Below, one piece after another: positions 18,603 to 27,900 of a stretch of DNA of 64,000 nt. The notes beneath the pieces were generated by a model. The model had not been told where the DNA came from. It did not search any database and saw nothing but the letters and a program-made list of their open reading frames with translations. This DNA is from a bacterium (GTDB lineage Bacteria > Krumholzibacteriota > Krumholzibacteriia > LZORAL124-64-63), in the NCBI GenBank assembly GCA_016712675.1, contig JADJQR010000001.1:3658001-3722000 (forward strand), read 5' to 3'. The number at the start of each line of letters is the position of its first letter. Within the stretch, counting starts at the first letter, position 1. A program made the translations under genes and the position numbers.

Positions 18603-19051
18603 AGCGTGTCACCTCGGGGAGTTCCGTCAAGAGCGGCGGCATCGCCCAGGTCCTCGCGCGAGAGGAGCGGACGACCGTCCGGATCCGCGAGTTCCGCCAC
18701 CGTCGCCCGGCGCCAGACATCCGCCGATACGGTGACCTTCGCACTGCCGAACAGGAACAGGAAGAGGGTCGTCTGCGGGTAGATCCGCACGTTCGTCAGC
18801 AGATCGCCGTTGTTCTCCTTGAGGATCTTCGAGATGGCGGCGTAATCCCGCGGCATGCCGAGCTGGAACAGGAAGATGGGCTTCGAGTCGACGGCTGTCG
18901 CGTTCTTCTTGACCAGCACGTACTTGGCGCCAAGCGCGTCCGCACCGCAGGTCGTGGACGCGACGGTGAAGGTCCCACTTCTGGCCGGGGCGCAGCTCGA
19001 CAGCGCCACCATCGCCGCCAGAATGAGACACAGGATCATCAGTCTCCGCAT
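18599..19051 (-). CDS. Small lipoprotein, first of a paralogous pair
   Basis: A 150-residue protein with a signal peptide ending in the lipobox LSSC (Cys20). It shares with the downstream protein a central hydrophobic strand, an (N)NGDLLTNVR motif and a DVWRR motif before a more variable tail (GRPLLSREDLGDA). ATG 19051 follows AAGGAGG at ideal spacing. The promoter is at 19107-19135. No known family or catalytic residue is seen. A short envelope protein of this shape may be a subunit or an accessory factor. Confidence 0.7.
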   Translation of the reverse strand: MRRLMILCLILAAMVALSSCAPARSGTFTVASTTCGADALGAKYVLVKKNATAVDSKPIFLFQLGMPRDYAAISKILKENNGDLLTNVRIYPQTTLFLFLFGSAKVTVSADVWRRATVAELADPDGRPLLSREDLGDAAALDGTPRGDTL

Positions 19052-19106
19052 AGGGCAGGCCTCCTTCAAACCGGATGAACACGAGCGTTCGTTCGCTGGC
19101 AAACAA

Positions 19107-19135
19107 CTGATATCAGGATCGCCGGACCTTGTCAA
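19107..19135 (-). promoter_or_regulatory. Sigma70 promoter of the lipoprotein pair
   Basis: On the minus strand a perfect TTGACA (19135-19130), a 17-base spacer and TATCAG (19112-19107), about 55 bases before ATG 19051. Confidence 0.65.
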
Positions 19136-19215
19136 GCTACCCTGTTTCCTGATGCCGCTCGCACTCGGTTCTCGGTGCCGAAAGCCCATCTCCGGATGAC
19201 CGATTGCCTCCGATC

Positions 19216-22200
19216 TCAGATCGAAAGGTGCAGGTACGTCCTGATCTCCCACTCGTTCCCCTTGTCCAGCCCGTCGGGATACTTCTCGTTGGGCACCGGC
19301 ACCGGTTCGCCCGCCGGTGCGTAGCGCGGCGACCAGCGGTCCAGCGTGCGGTACATCGCGCGCACGCCCAGCCGGGTCTGCGGCAGATCGAACCAGCGGG
19401 GAGAGCCCAGCGTGGTCGACACGTCCGCCATCAGCTGCAACGGGTAGGTCAGGTTGAAGTCGCGGTGGTAGTCGTAGGGGCCGAAGTCGTTCACCTTGAC
19501 GTAGCCGGCCACGACGATCGCGGGCCAGGTGATGCGCGTGTCCACGCCGAAGCGGTGCAGCAGGCGCTGGTCGTCGCTGTTGGGCTCGCCGTTGCCGTAG
19601 TAGAGATGGCTCACCGCGCGCGCCGAGTCGCCCAGCCGGTTCACCACGCGGCACTTCAGCTCCCACAGGTCGCGCGCCGGCGTGGCGCCCGCGAAGCCGT
19701 AGACCTGCCCGTCCGCCGCCACGAACAGGGCGCCGTCGGCCGAGGTGTGGTGGCGGCGCACCGAAAGCCCCAGGCTGGCGGCAAGGTCGGCATCCTCGCG
19801 GAGGTCGCTGTCCCAGGCCCACATCCAGGTGGCGGGCGTCGGGTCATAGACCAGCATCAGTTCGCCGGCGGTGGTCTCGCGGTTGCCGCGCACGGCGAAC
19901 GGGTCGGCGATCACGTTGCGCACGCGGCCGGCGGTCCCGTTCAGGTACCGGCTGTTCGGCATCGGCCCCACGATGGGCTTCTGCCAGAGCAGATTGGGGC
20001 CGATCTGCCAGTTGCCCATGGTGTAGGCCGCGCCCGTCAGCGCGCTGACGTTGTTGCCCGAACCGCTGTCCTTCAGGTCCCAGCCCGTGAAGGTGGGGAT
20101 CGCGGTGGGGCCGCCGTCGGCGACCAGGCCCATCCAGGCACCTTGACCGTACCAGTTCCAGCGGCCCTTCTGGTACGTGAGCTTGCCCTTGAAGCCGAAG
20201 GTGTCCTCGTCCTTGACGGTGTCCTGCTTCACGTCGGTCGGATCCAGCTGCACCTCGGCGTCGACCAGGTCCTCGTCCACGATCTGGAACGTCTCGCCCA
20301 CACGCGGCTGGCCGGACCACAGCGCGCCGGCCTCCAGGTTGAACGGGCCCACACGACGCACCATCTGGAGCGACGCCTTGCGCGTCGTGCGCACGGGGAT
20401 CGCCGAGGAGCTGACGACCTGGTTCTGCTCCGCGAAATCCTCGTGGTACATCGCCGTCCACTGCGCACCGGCGAAACCGCGCTGGTACTTGACCAGGATC
20501 GCGGGGTTGGCGCCCCACCACAGCTGCGGGCCGAAGGCCACCTTCAGACCGGCCAGCTGGCGCTTGCCGGCCACCTCGAAGCCCACGGGCGCCTGGCCGT
20601 TGTAGATGTCGATGTTCTCGCCGTAGTAGGCATCGCGGTACAGGCCGAAGAAGTCGCCCTCGTACTGCCAGTGCAGGTGCCCGGTGCGGTAGAAGCCCTC
20701 GAGCGCGAACCAGCGGTCATCCCAGCTGACGGACGACTGGTACACCTGCACGCGCTCGTTGGACTCCATCCGGAAGCTCGTGCCGTCGGCGTTCAGCACC
20801 TGCTGCGGCCGGCCGCGGTTTTCGTAGAAGATCTCGTCGATGGGGTTCAGGGGCACGTGGCCCAGCACGTTCAGCGACAGCCGGCCGGTGACGTTGTCCG
20901 ACGGCTTGGCCTCGAAGTCGGCCCAGAACGACTGCAGGTTGTCGAAGCCCTGGAACGCCGGGTAGGAAGCGCCCGGCTGGTCCGTCTCCGGCGTGGTCGT
21001 GTTCTTCGCGCCCGTCGCGTACGTCTCGAACTCCATCCGCAGCCCGGACAGCCGCACCTTGCTCAGCGCGTCGGTGCGCAGCGCCGCGGCGTCGCCGCGC
21101 GCCTCGAGCACGGACGAGCCGGCGTGCAGGCCCGCGAAATGCCGGCGGATCTTCGCCAGGTCCGCGCCCGGCGCGTAGGGATCCATCGCGAAGACATCGC
21201 GCAGCGCGTAGTAGGCCGCCCGCGGGTAGACGTCGTAGAGGCCACGCGCATCGGGCGCGCCCTTGGCGGTGATGCCCCACCACTCCTCGTTCATGTTGTT
21301 CTCGCCGTCGCGGTAGTCCTCCGCGTAACCGGCATTGGGCCACGAGGCATTGGTGTCCTGGATGTTCAGGCGGGTCTCCTGCATGAACTTCCACCAGCCG
21401 TCGCTCCACTGGAAGACCAGGCCGCCGGCCGCGTTGCCGACGCGGCCCTTGCCCGCCGACTGTTCGTAGATCTCCTGCCACTGGCCCAGCAGGTAGCGCG
21501 CCTGCATGGCCTGGTCCTCGCGATTGGTGCGCGCGTTGAAGGCGTCCGAACCGAACTCGGTGAAGATCGCCGGCACGCCCAGCTTGTCGCGGACGACCTG
21601 GAAGAAGTCGCGCGCCGAGATGCCGCGGTACACGTTCGAGCCGAAGACGTCCATGCCCTTGCAGTGCTTCGCGATCAGGTCGACGTACTGCAGGTCGCCG
21701 TTGGCGATGGCGACCAGCCCGTCCGGATCGCGCTGCTTGATGTCGCGGATGATCTCGCCGAACAACGAATAGAGGTGCTCGGCACGGGCGGCGTGGCGCT
21801 CGCCCTCGGGCAGCGCCTCGATCTCGAACGAAGACCAGGTCAGGCCGTAGTTGTTCTCGTTGCCCAGCAGCCACATAAGCACGCCCGGCGTGTCCTTGTA
21901 CTGGTCGACCAGGGCCGCCAGCTCGGCCTTCAGGATCGAGCGCACGCGCAGATCGCTGTAGTCGGTGTTCGGCAGCCAGGCGCCGTCGATGGTCATCCCG
22001 TAGCGCCCCACGGTGTGGTTCAGTACGGTGAAGATGCCGTACTTCTGCCAGATGTGCTGCACCCAGCGCGGCGGCACGCCCACGTACTGCCGGATGGCGT
22101 TGACGTGCATCGCCTGCAGCAACGGCATCTCGCGTGCCAGCACGTCCTCGATCACGTCGTCCGGCTGGACCCACAGGCTGTAGTTGTAGTTCTGGCCGAT

Positions 22201-22440
22201 GGGCACGTAGTCCCAGTTCAGTCCCAGCACCATGAAGTCGCGGCCGTCGACCTGCAGGCGCGAGCCCGCGTCGTCGCTGACCACGTCCAGGCGCGGCAGC
22301 GCGGGCGCGGGCGCGGCCGCTGCCGCGGCCATGGTCGGCGCCAGGGTCGCGACCAGCGCCAGGCCCAGGCCCAGCCGGAGGAAGGCCGCGGCCGGGCTGG
22401 CCGGGCGGCGGCGGGCGGTCCGTTCAGTCGTCGAACGCAC
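19216..22440 (-). CDS. Clan GH-A glycosidase fused to an outer-membrane beta-barrel
   Basis: A 1074-residue protein. A signal peptide (about 15-45) precedes a TIM-barrel glycosidase domain (about 50-500) of the GH2-C/GH5-like type. The putative acid/base is Glu195 in WLLGNENNYG and the nucleophile Glu295 in AIFTEFGSDA, with aromatic subsite residues around (LVFQWSDGWWKF). From about 590 to the end the sequence switches to alternating amphipathic strands with many aromatic girdle residues (RWFALEGFYRTGHLHW, LKVAFGPQLWWGA, GRWNWYGQGAWMG, AIVVAGYVKVNDFG), which I read as an outer-membrane beta-barrel. GTG 22440 has AAGGAG six bases upstream and overlaps the GH1 gene by 17 bases. It is likely a surface glucan-processing enzyme anchored by its own barrel. 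Confidence 0.75.
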   Translation of the reverse strand: MRSTTERTARRRPASPAAAFLRLGLGLALVATLAPTMAAAAAAPAPALPRLDVVSDDAGSRLQVDGRDFMVLGLNWDYVPIGQNYNYSLWVQPDDVIEDVLAREMPLLQAMHVNAIRQYVGVPPRWVQHIWQKYGIFTVLNHTVGRYGMTIDGAWLPNTDYSDLRVRSILKAELAALVDQYKDTPGVLMWLLGNENNYGLTWSSFEIEALPEGERHAARAEHLYSLFGEIIRDIKQRDPDGLVAIANGDLQYVDLIAKHCKGMDVFGSNVYRGISARDFFQVVRDKLGVPAIFTEFGSDAFNARTNREDQAMQARYLLGQWQEIYEQSAGKGRVGNAAGGLVFQWSDGWWKFMQETRLNIQDTNASWPNAGYAEDYRDGENNMNEEWWGITAKGAPDARGLYDVYPRAAYYALRDVFAMDPYAPGADLAKIRRHFAGLHAGSSVLEARGDAAALRTDALSKVRLSGLRMEFETYATGAKNTTTPETDQPGASYPAFQGFDNLQSFWADFEAKPSDNVTGRLSLNVLGHVPLNPIDEIFYENRGRPQQVLNADGTSFRMESNERVQVYQSSVSWDDRWFALEGFYRTGHLHWQYEGDFFGLYRDAYYGENIDIYNGQAPVGFEVAGKRQLAGLKVAFGPQLWWGANPAILVKYQRGFAGAQWTAMYHEDFAEQNQVVSSSAIPVRTTRKASLQMVRRVGPFNLEAGALWSGQPRVGETFQIVDEDLVDAEVQLDPTDVKQDTVKDEDTFGFKGKLTYQKGRWNWYGQGAWMGLVADGGPTAIPTFTGWDLKDSGSGNNVSALTGAAYTMGNWQIGPNLLWQKPIVGPMPNSRYLNGTAGRVRNVIADPFAVRGNRETTAGELMLVYDPTPATWMWAWDSDLREDADLAASLGLSVRRHHTSADGALFVAADGQVYGFAGATPARDLWELKCRVVNRLGDSARAVSHLYYGNGEPNSDDQRLLHRFGVDTRITWPAIVVAGYVKVNDFGPYDYHRDFNLTYPLQLMADVSTTLGSPRWFDLPQTRLGVRAMYRTLDRWSPRYAPAGEPVPVPNEKYPDGLDKGNEWEIRTYLHLSI

Positions 22441-23827
22441 GGGGATCTCCTTCGCTGGTGGCCGGGTCGTCGTCGCCGACGGTGTTCGTCGCGGCGACCT
22501 TCGCGTACCAATGGGCACTGTCTTTCGGCCGGCGTCGCTGGTCGACCGGGTCGACGGCGAACAGGCCGAATTTCTTGGTGAACCCGTAGCCCCACTCGAA
22601 GTTGTCGAGCAGCGACCACAGGAAGTATCCCGCCAGGGGCACACCCTCGTCGAGCGCCGCGGCGGCGGACCGCAGATGCCCCCGCAGGTAGTCGATGCGT
22701 CGCGCGTCACGGATGCGGCCGTCGGTGCCGGGCGGGTCATCGTACGCGGCGCCGTTCTCCGTGATGTAGATGCGCCGCGGCGCGTACTCCCGATGCACGC
22801 GCACCAGCGCCGCGCGCAGGCCGTCCGCGTACACCTCCCAGCCCATGTCGGTCACGCCCGCGCCGGCCGGCGGTGGCGCGGCCACCGGGCGGCCGTCCGG
22901 GCCGGTGGTCATGAGCGCGCGGCTGTAGTAGTTCAGGCCCAGGAAGTCCAGCGGGGCGTTGATGACCGCCAGATCCCCGTCGCGCACGAAGGTCATGCCG
23001 CCGCCCGGCAGGTGGCCGCGGGCCACGCGGTCGGCCACCGCATCGGCCGGGTAGGCGCCCCTGAACAGGGGGTCCAGGTACCAGCGGTTGAAGAAGCCGT
23101 CGAACCAGCGGGCGGCATCGCGGTCGCCCGGCGTCTCACGCAACGGGTAGGCCGGGCTGTGGATCAGCACGATCCCGACCTCGGCCGCGGGCACCTGAGC
23201 GCGGATCGCACCGCAGGCCCAGCCGTGCGACAGCAGCAGGTGGTGGGCCGCGCGCAGGCCGGTCGCGGGCTCGCGAAGGCCCGGGGCGTGGTGCCCTTCC
23301 TCGTAGCCGAGGGTGGCCGCGCACCAAGGCTCGTTGTGGGTGGTCCAGCGCCGGACGCGGTCGCCCAGGCGCGCGGTGACCGCCAGCGTGAAGTCGACGA
23401 AGGCGGCGGCCGTCTCGCGCGCGGCCCAACCGCCGGCGTCCTGCAGCGGCTGCGGCAGGTCCCAATGGTAGAGCGTCGGGAAGGGCTCCAGCCCCGCCTC
23501 GAGCAGGCGGTCGACCAGCGCGTCGTAGAAGTCGAGCCCCGCCTGGTTGACCGCGCCCCGTCCGAGGGGCAGCACGCGCGGCCAGGCGATGGAGAACCGG
23601 TAGGCGCCCAGCCCCAGTTCCCGCATCAGGCCGATGTCCCGGGCCCAGAGGTGGTAGTGGTCGCAGGTGACGTCGGGGGTCGAGCCGTCGGCGATGCAGC
23701 CTGGCCGGCTGGCGAAGCGATCCCAGATGGACTCCCCCCGGCCGCCCTCGTGACGGCCGCCCTCGACCTGTTGGGCGCTGGTGGCGACCCCCCAGGTGAA
23801 TCCGGCGGGGAAGGTGCTCTGGTTCAT
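22424..23827 (-). CDS. GH1 beta-glucosidase
   Basis: Retaining beta-glucosidase of 467 residues without a signal peptide, so cytoplasmic; it would release glucose from beta-gluco-oligosaccharides. The GH1 signatures are FTWGVATSAQQVEG near the start, YRFSIAWPRVLP, the acid/base Glu166 in THNEPW and the nucleophile Glu357 in YITENG. The aglycone/glucose-binding end is NFEWGYGFTKKFGLFAVD. Length and motif order are normal. It is first in a two-gene operon with the GH-barrel fusion, behind a promoter overlapped by the ROK-type operator at 23871-23895. ATG 23827 is chosen. Confidence 0.95.
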   Translation of the reverse strand: MNQSTFPAGFTWGVATSAQQVEGGRHEGGRGESIWDRFASRPGCIADGSTPDVTCDHYHLWARDIGLMRELGLGAYRFSIAWPRVLPLGRGAVNQAGLDFYDALVDRLLEAGLEPFPTLYHWDLPQPLQDAGGWAARETAAAFVDFTLAVTARLGDRVRRWTTHNEPWCAATLGYEEGHHAPGLREPATGLRAAHHLLLSHGWACGAIRAQVPAAEVGIVLIHSPAYPLRETPGDRDAARWFDGFFNRWYLDPLFRGAYPADAVADRVARGHLPGGGMTFVRDGDLAVINAPLDFLGLNYYSRALMTTGPDGRPVAAPPPAGAGVTDMGWEVYADGLRAALVRVHREYAPRRIYITENGAAYDDPPGTDGRIRDARRIDYLRGHLRSAAAALDEGVPLAGYFLWSLLDNFEWGYGFTKKFGLFAVDPVDQRRRPKDSAHWYAKVAATNTVGDDDPATSEGDPRAFDD

Positions 23828-23870
23828 CCGGCGACGGCCCCCCGGGACTGCGGTCCGACCTGCAAAAAAA

Positions 23871-23919
23871 CCTTTGTTCGGACGCCGAACATAGTGTATG
23901 ATCCTGGGGGTCCTGTCAA
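23871..23919. promoter_or_regulatory. Divergent promoters sharing one ROK-type operator
   Basis: The operator has half-sites CTTTGTTCG (from 23872) and CGAACATAG (to 23894), five bases apart, and is the most symmetric copy in the window. On the minus strand TTGACA (23919-23914) and, after 17 bases, CACTAT (23896-23891) serve the GH1 operon. On the plus strand TTGTTC (23874-23879) and, after 17 bases, TATGAT (23897-23902) serve the operon starting at 23977. One bound repressor would cover the -10 of one promoter and the -35 to spacer of the other. Confidence 0.7.
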
Positions 23920-23976
23920 GGGTTCTGTCCGCCCGCCTGCCCAGGCGCCGGCATCCACCAAAGTGAGGTCCACACC

Positions 23977-24948
23977 ATGCGTCGTTACGCCCTGATGATC
24001 GTCACGCTGGCCATCGTGGCCGGCCTCGTGCCCGCCGCCGCACTGGCCCTGGTCCCGTACAGCCAGAACTTCGAAGGCATGGTCCAGGCCAGCCCGACCG
24101 CGCTGTCGGACAATGGCTGGCTGGTGTACGGCAACGTCTCCAGCCCGACCAACGTCTACCTGTACGGCTACGGCCCCTTCCCCGCCCCCAACGGCAGTGG
24201 CGCCTTCTGCGCCATCGACGCCGGCCAGGGCGGCGACCCGCAGGGCCTGCAGCAGCTGGCCGTCTACAGCGACTACAACAATACCGACCACGGCGCCGGA
24301 AACCTGATCGAGTCGAACGTGTACCGCGAGCAGACGGTCACCGCCGGCGACGTCGGCAAGACCTGGGTCTTCGCCTTCGACGCCAAGCGCGGCAACCTGG
24401 CCGGCGCCTCCGAGGCCAAGGCCTTCATCAAGACGCTGAACCCCGCGGCCGGCTGGGCGCTGACGAACTTCGTCTCCGCGAACATGACGACGATTCCCGA
24501 GACGTGGTCGAACTACTCCATCTCGCTGACCATCGACGCCAGCCTGGTCGGCCAGATCTTCCAGATCGGCTTCCTGAACACGGCCACGTTCTACGAGCCG
24601 TCGGCCATCTTCTACGACAACGTCGACCTGCACGAGGACACCAATTCGGGCGTGCCGGTGGCCGCGTTGCCGGGCGCCGAGCTGCGCCAGAACTACCCGA
24701 ACCCGTTCAACCCGTCGACGCGCATCGACTTCGCGCTGGAGAAGGCGGGCAACGTCGAGCTGTCCGTGTTCGACCTGGCCGGTCGTCACGTGGCAACGCT
24801 GCGCAACGGCACACTGGCCGCCGGCGACCACCACGTGGTCTGGAACGGTCGCTCCGACACCGGCGCCTCGCTGCCGGCCGGGCAGTACCGCTACGTGCTG
24901 GCGACCGTCGAGGGTCGTGTCGCCCGCAGCATGGTCCTGGTGAAGTAG
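23977..24948 (+). CDS. Secreted protein with FlgD/Por-type sorting domain, beta-glucan regulon
   Basis: A 323-residue exported protein. A signal peptide (1-25, ending AAALA) is followed by a jelly-roll-like beta domain (about 27-225) reminiscent of carbohydrate-binding modules, with no catalytic motif. The C-terminal 75 residues form a FlgD-like Ig module beginning LRQNYPNPFNPSTRIDF and ending in SMVLVK. Such C-terminal modules direct type IX-like export or surface attachment in FCB bacteria. It is first in the operon with the GH149-like phosphorylase and the GH16-like enzyme, under the shared ROK-type operator, so glucan binding is the likely job. Confidence 0.75.
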   Translation: MRRYALMIVTLAIVAGLVPAAALALVPYSQNFEGMVQASPTALSDNGWLVYGNVSSPTNVYLYGYGPFPAPNGSGAFCAIDAGQGGDPQGLQQLAVYSDYNNTDHGAGNLIESNVYREQTVTAGDVGKTWVFAFDAKRGNLAGASEAKAFIKTLNPAAGWALTNFVSANMTTIPETWSNYSISLTIDASLVGQIFQIGFLNTATFYEPSAIFYDNVDLHEDTNSGVPVAALPGAELRQNYPNPFNPSTRIDFALEKAGNVELSVFDLAGRHVATLRNGTLAAGDHHVVWNGRSDTGASLPAGQYRYVLATVEGRVARSMVLVK

Positions 24949-24961
24949 GAGCGCAGACGCG

Positions 24962-27900
24962 ATGAAGGGCAGGCTGGCGCCGAACCCCGCCACCACGTCG
25001 ACCGGGGCCCCGCCGCAAGGGGCCCCGGTCGGCGACTTCCTCGTGCACGATGGCGAGGAATGCCACCGCATCGCGGGCTACCACCGGCTGGCGCCCTTCC
25101 TGATGACGCTGGCCAGCGACACCGACCTCTGGATGTTCATCACCTCGGGCGGCGGATTGACCGCCGGGCGCGTCGACCCCGACGGCGCGCTGTTCCCGTA
25201 CCGGACCGTGGACCAGCTCCACGACGCCCACCACCACACCGGCCCGGTGACGCTGATCCGCGTCGAGCGGCCTGGCGCCTCGCCCGTCCTGTGGGAGCCG
25301 TTCGGCCGCGACGGCGACGACGACCCCGCCGTCGAACGCTTCCTGCTGAAGAACACTGTGGGCAACCGCCTGACCTTCGTCGAGACCGACCGCGACCTCG
25401 GACTCTCGTTCCGCTACTCGTGGGCCGCCTGCGATGCGTTCGGCTGGGTGCGCACGGCCGTCCTCGAGGACGCCGGCGGCGGGCCCGCGCGCCTGGCCGT
25501 GCTCGATGGCCTGCGCAACGTGCTGCCGTTCGGCGCCCCGCTGGCGCTGTACCAGACCGCCAGCACGCTGGTTGACGCCTACAAGCGCAGCGAGGTCGAC
25601 GCAGCCACGGGCATGGGCCTGTTCACCCTGTCGGCCGGCATCACCGACCGCGCCGAGGCCCTGGAGTCGCTGCGCGCGAACACGGTCTGGTGCTGCGGTC
25701 CGGGCGACTTCCGCGTGCACCTGTCTGCCGCCGCCATCACGGCCTTCCGCCAGGGGCGGCAGCCGTCCGAGGAGTGCGAGCTGTGCGGCGCGCGCGGCAA
25801 CTACCTGCTGAGCTTCGCGCACGACCTGGCCGACGGCGGCCGCCTGTCCTGGCGCCTGGCCGGCGACACCGGCCGCGACCACGTCCAGGTTGCCGCCCTG
25901 CGCGAACAGCTGCGGCGCACGCCGGATGACGACACGGCGGCAGGACTGGCCGCGATCGTCGACGGGGCCCTGCAGGCCGCGCGCGAGAACCTGCGCCGCA
26001 ACGTGGCCAGCGCCGACGGCGTCCAGCTGACGGCGCGCCGCGAAGCCTGGACGCACCACTTCGCCAACGTCCTGTTCAACAACATGCGCGGCGGCGTCTT
26101 CTGGCGGAACCACGACGTGCCGATCGACGACCTGGTGCGCTTCCTGCGCCAGCGGCAGCCCGCCGTCGCCGAGCGCCACGGCGCGCGCCTGGCCGCGTTG
26201 CCGGCCGTGCTGACCATCGACCAGCTCTACGCGGCGGCGCGGGCGGCCGGCGATCCGGACCTCGAGCGCCTGTGCTTCGAGTACCTGCCGCTGCACTTCG
26301 GGCGACGGCACGGCGATCCCAGCCGGCCCTGGAACCGCTTCGCGATCCGCACGCGCGGCGCGGGCGGCGAGCGCGAACTGAACTACGAGGGCAATTGGCG
26401 CGACATCTTCCAGAACTGGGAAGCGCTGGCCGCCTCGTTCCCGGCCTTCCTGCCCGGCCTGGTCGCCAAGTTCGTCAACGCGTCGACGGTCGACGGGTTC
26501 AACCCCTACCGGCTGACGCGCGACGGCGTGGACTGGGAAGTGGCCTCGCCGGACGATCCCTGGGGCAACATCGGCTACTGGGGCGACCACCAGCTGATCT
26601 ACCTGCTGAAGCTGCTCGAGGCGCTGGATCGGCACGAGCCCGGCCGCCTCGAATCCCTGCTCGAGGCAGAGGTGTTCAGCTACGCCGAGGTTCCCTACCG
26701 GCTGCGCCCGTACGAGCGCATCGTCGCCGACCCGCGCGACACCATCGTCTTCGACGCGGAACGCCAGGCGCGCATCGTCGCGCGCGTCGAGGCGATGGGC
26801 AGCGACGGCAAGCTGGTCCAGTCGAGCGCCGGTGACGTGCACCACGCGACGCTGGCCGAGAAGCTCCTGGTGCCGACGCTCTCGAAGCTGTCGAACCTGG
26901 TCCCGGGCGGCGGCATCTGGATGAACACGCAGCGCCCCGAGTGGAACGACGCCAACAACGCGCTGGGCGGCGGCGGCGTCTCGGTGGTCACGCTGTGCTA
27001 CCTGCGCCGGCACCTGGCATTCATGGCCGGGCTGTTCGCGCGCGCCGGCCAGGGCAACCCGGTCGTGGCGGAAGAGGTCGCCGACTGGTTCGAAGGCGTG
27101 CTGTCCGCCCTGGCCGCAACCGCCGGTGATGCCGCGCCGGTCGCCGCCGATCCGCGCGCGCGCCGTGCCCTGCTCGACCGTCTGGGCGCCGCGTTCACCG
27201 CCTACCGCGAGACCGTGTACGACCACGGCTTCCGCGGCCGCCGCGCGGTCCCGGCCGCCCGCGTGGTCGCGCTCTGCGAGGCCGCGCTGCGGCACGTCGA
27301 CGCCGGCATCGCCGCCAACCGGCGCGAGGACGGCTTGTACCACGCCTACAACCTGCTGGACCTCGAGGGCGACCAGGCGCGCCTCGGCCGCCTGCCGGAG
27401 ATGCTCGAGGGACAGGTCGCGGTGCTGAGCGCGGGCGTGCTGGACGCCGCCGCCAGCCTGAGCGTCGTGGAGCGCCTGTTCGACAGCGCCCTCTACCGCC
27501 CCGACCAGCACAGCTTCCTGCTCTATCCGGCGCGGCGCCTGCCGGGCTACCTGGCCCGCAACGTGGTGCCCGAGGCGCCGGCGCTGGCCGTCCCACTGGT
27601 GACGGAGCTGCTGGCCGCGCAGGAGACCAGCCTGCTGGCCCGGGACGCGGACGGCGTGCTGCGCTTCGACGGCTCGTTCGGCAACGCGCGCGACCTGTCC
27701 GCCGCGCTGGACACCCTCGGCGCGCAGGAGCGGTGGCGCGGCGCGGTGGCCCGCGATCGCGACGCGGTGCTGGACCTCTTCGAGGCCGTGTTCCGCCACC
27801 ATGCGTTCACCGGCCGCTCGGGCGCGATGTACGGCTATGAAGGCCTCGGCTGCATCTACTGGCACATGGTGGCGAAGCTGCTGCTGGCGACGCAGGAGGT

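Noticed and set aside
19204-22581. 1125-residue plus-strand open frame
   Set aside because: It is antisense to the GH-barrel fusion and has no recognisable domain; its residue bias is typical of shadows in high-GC DNA.
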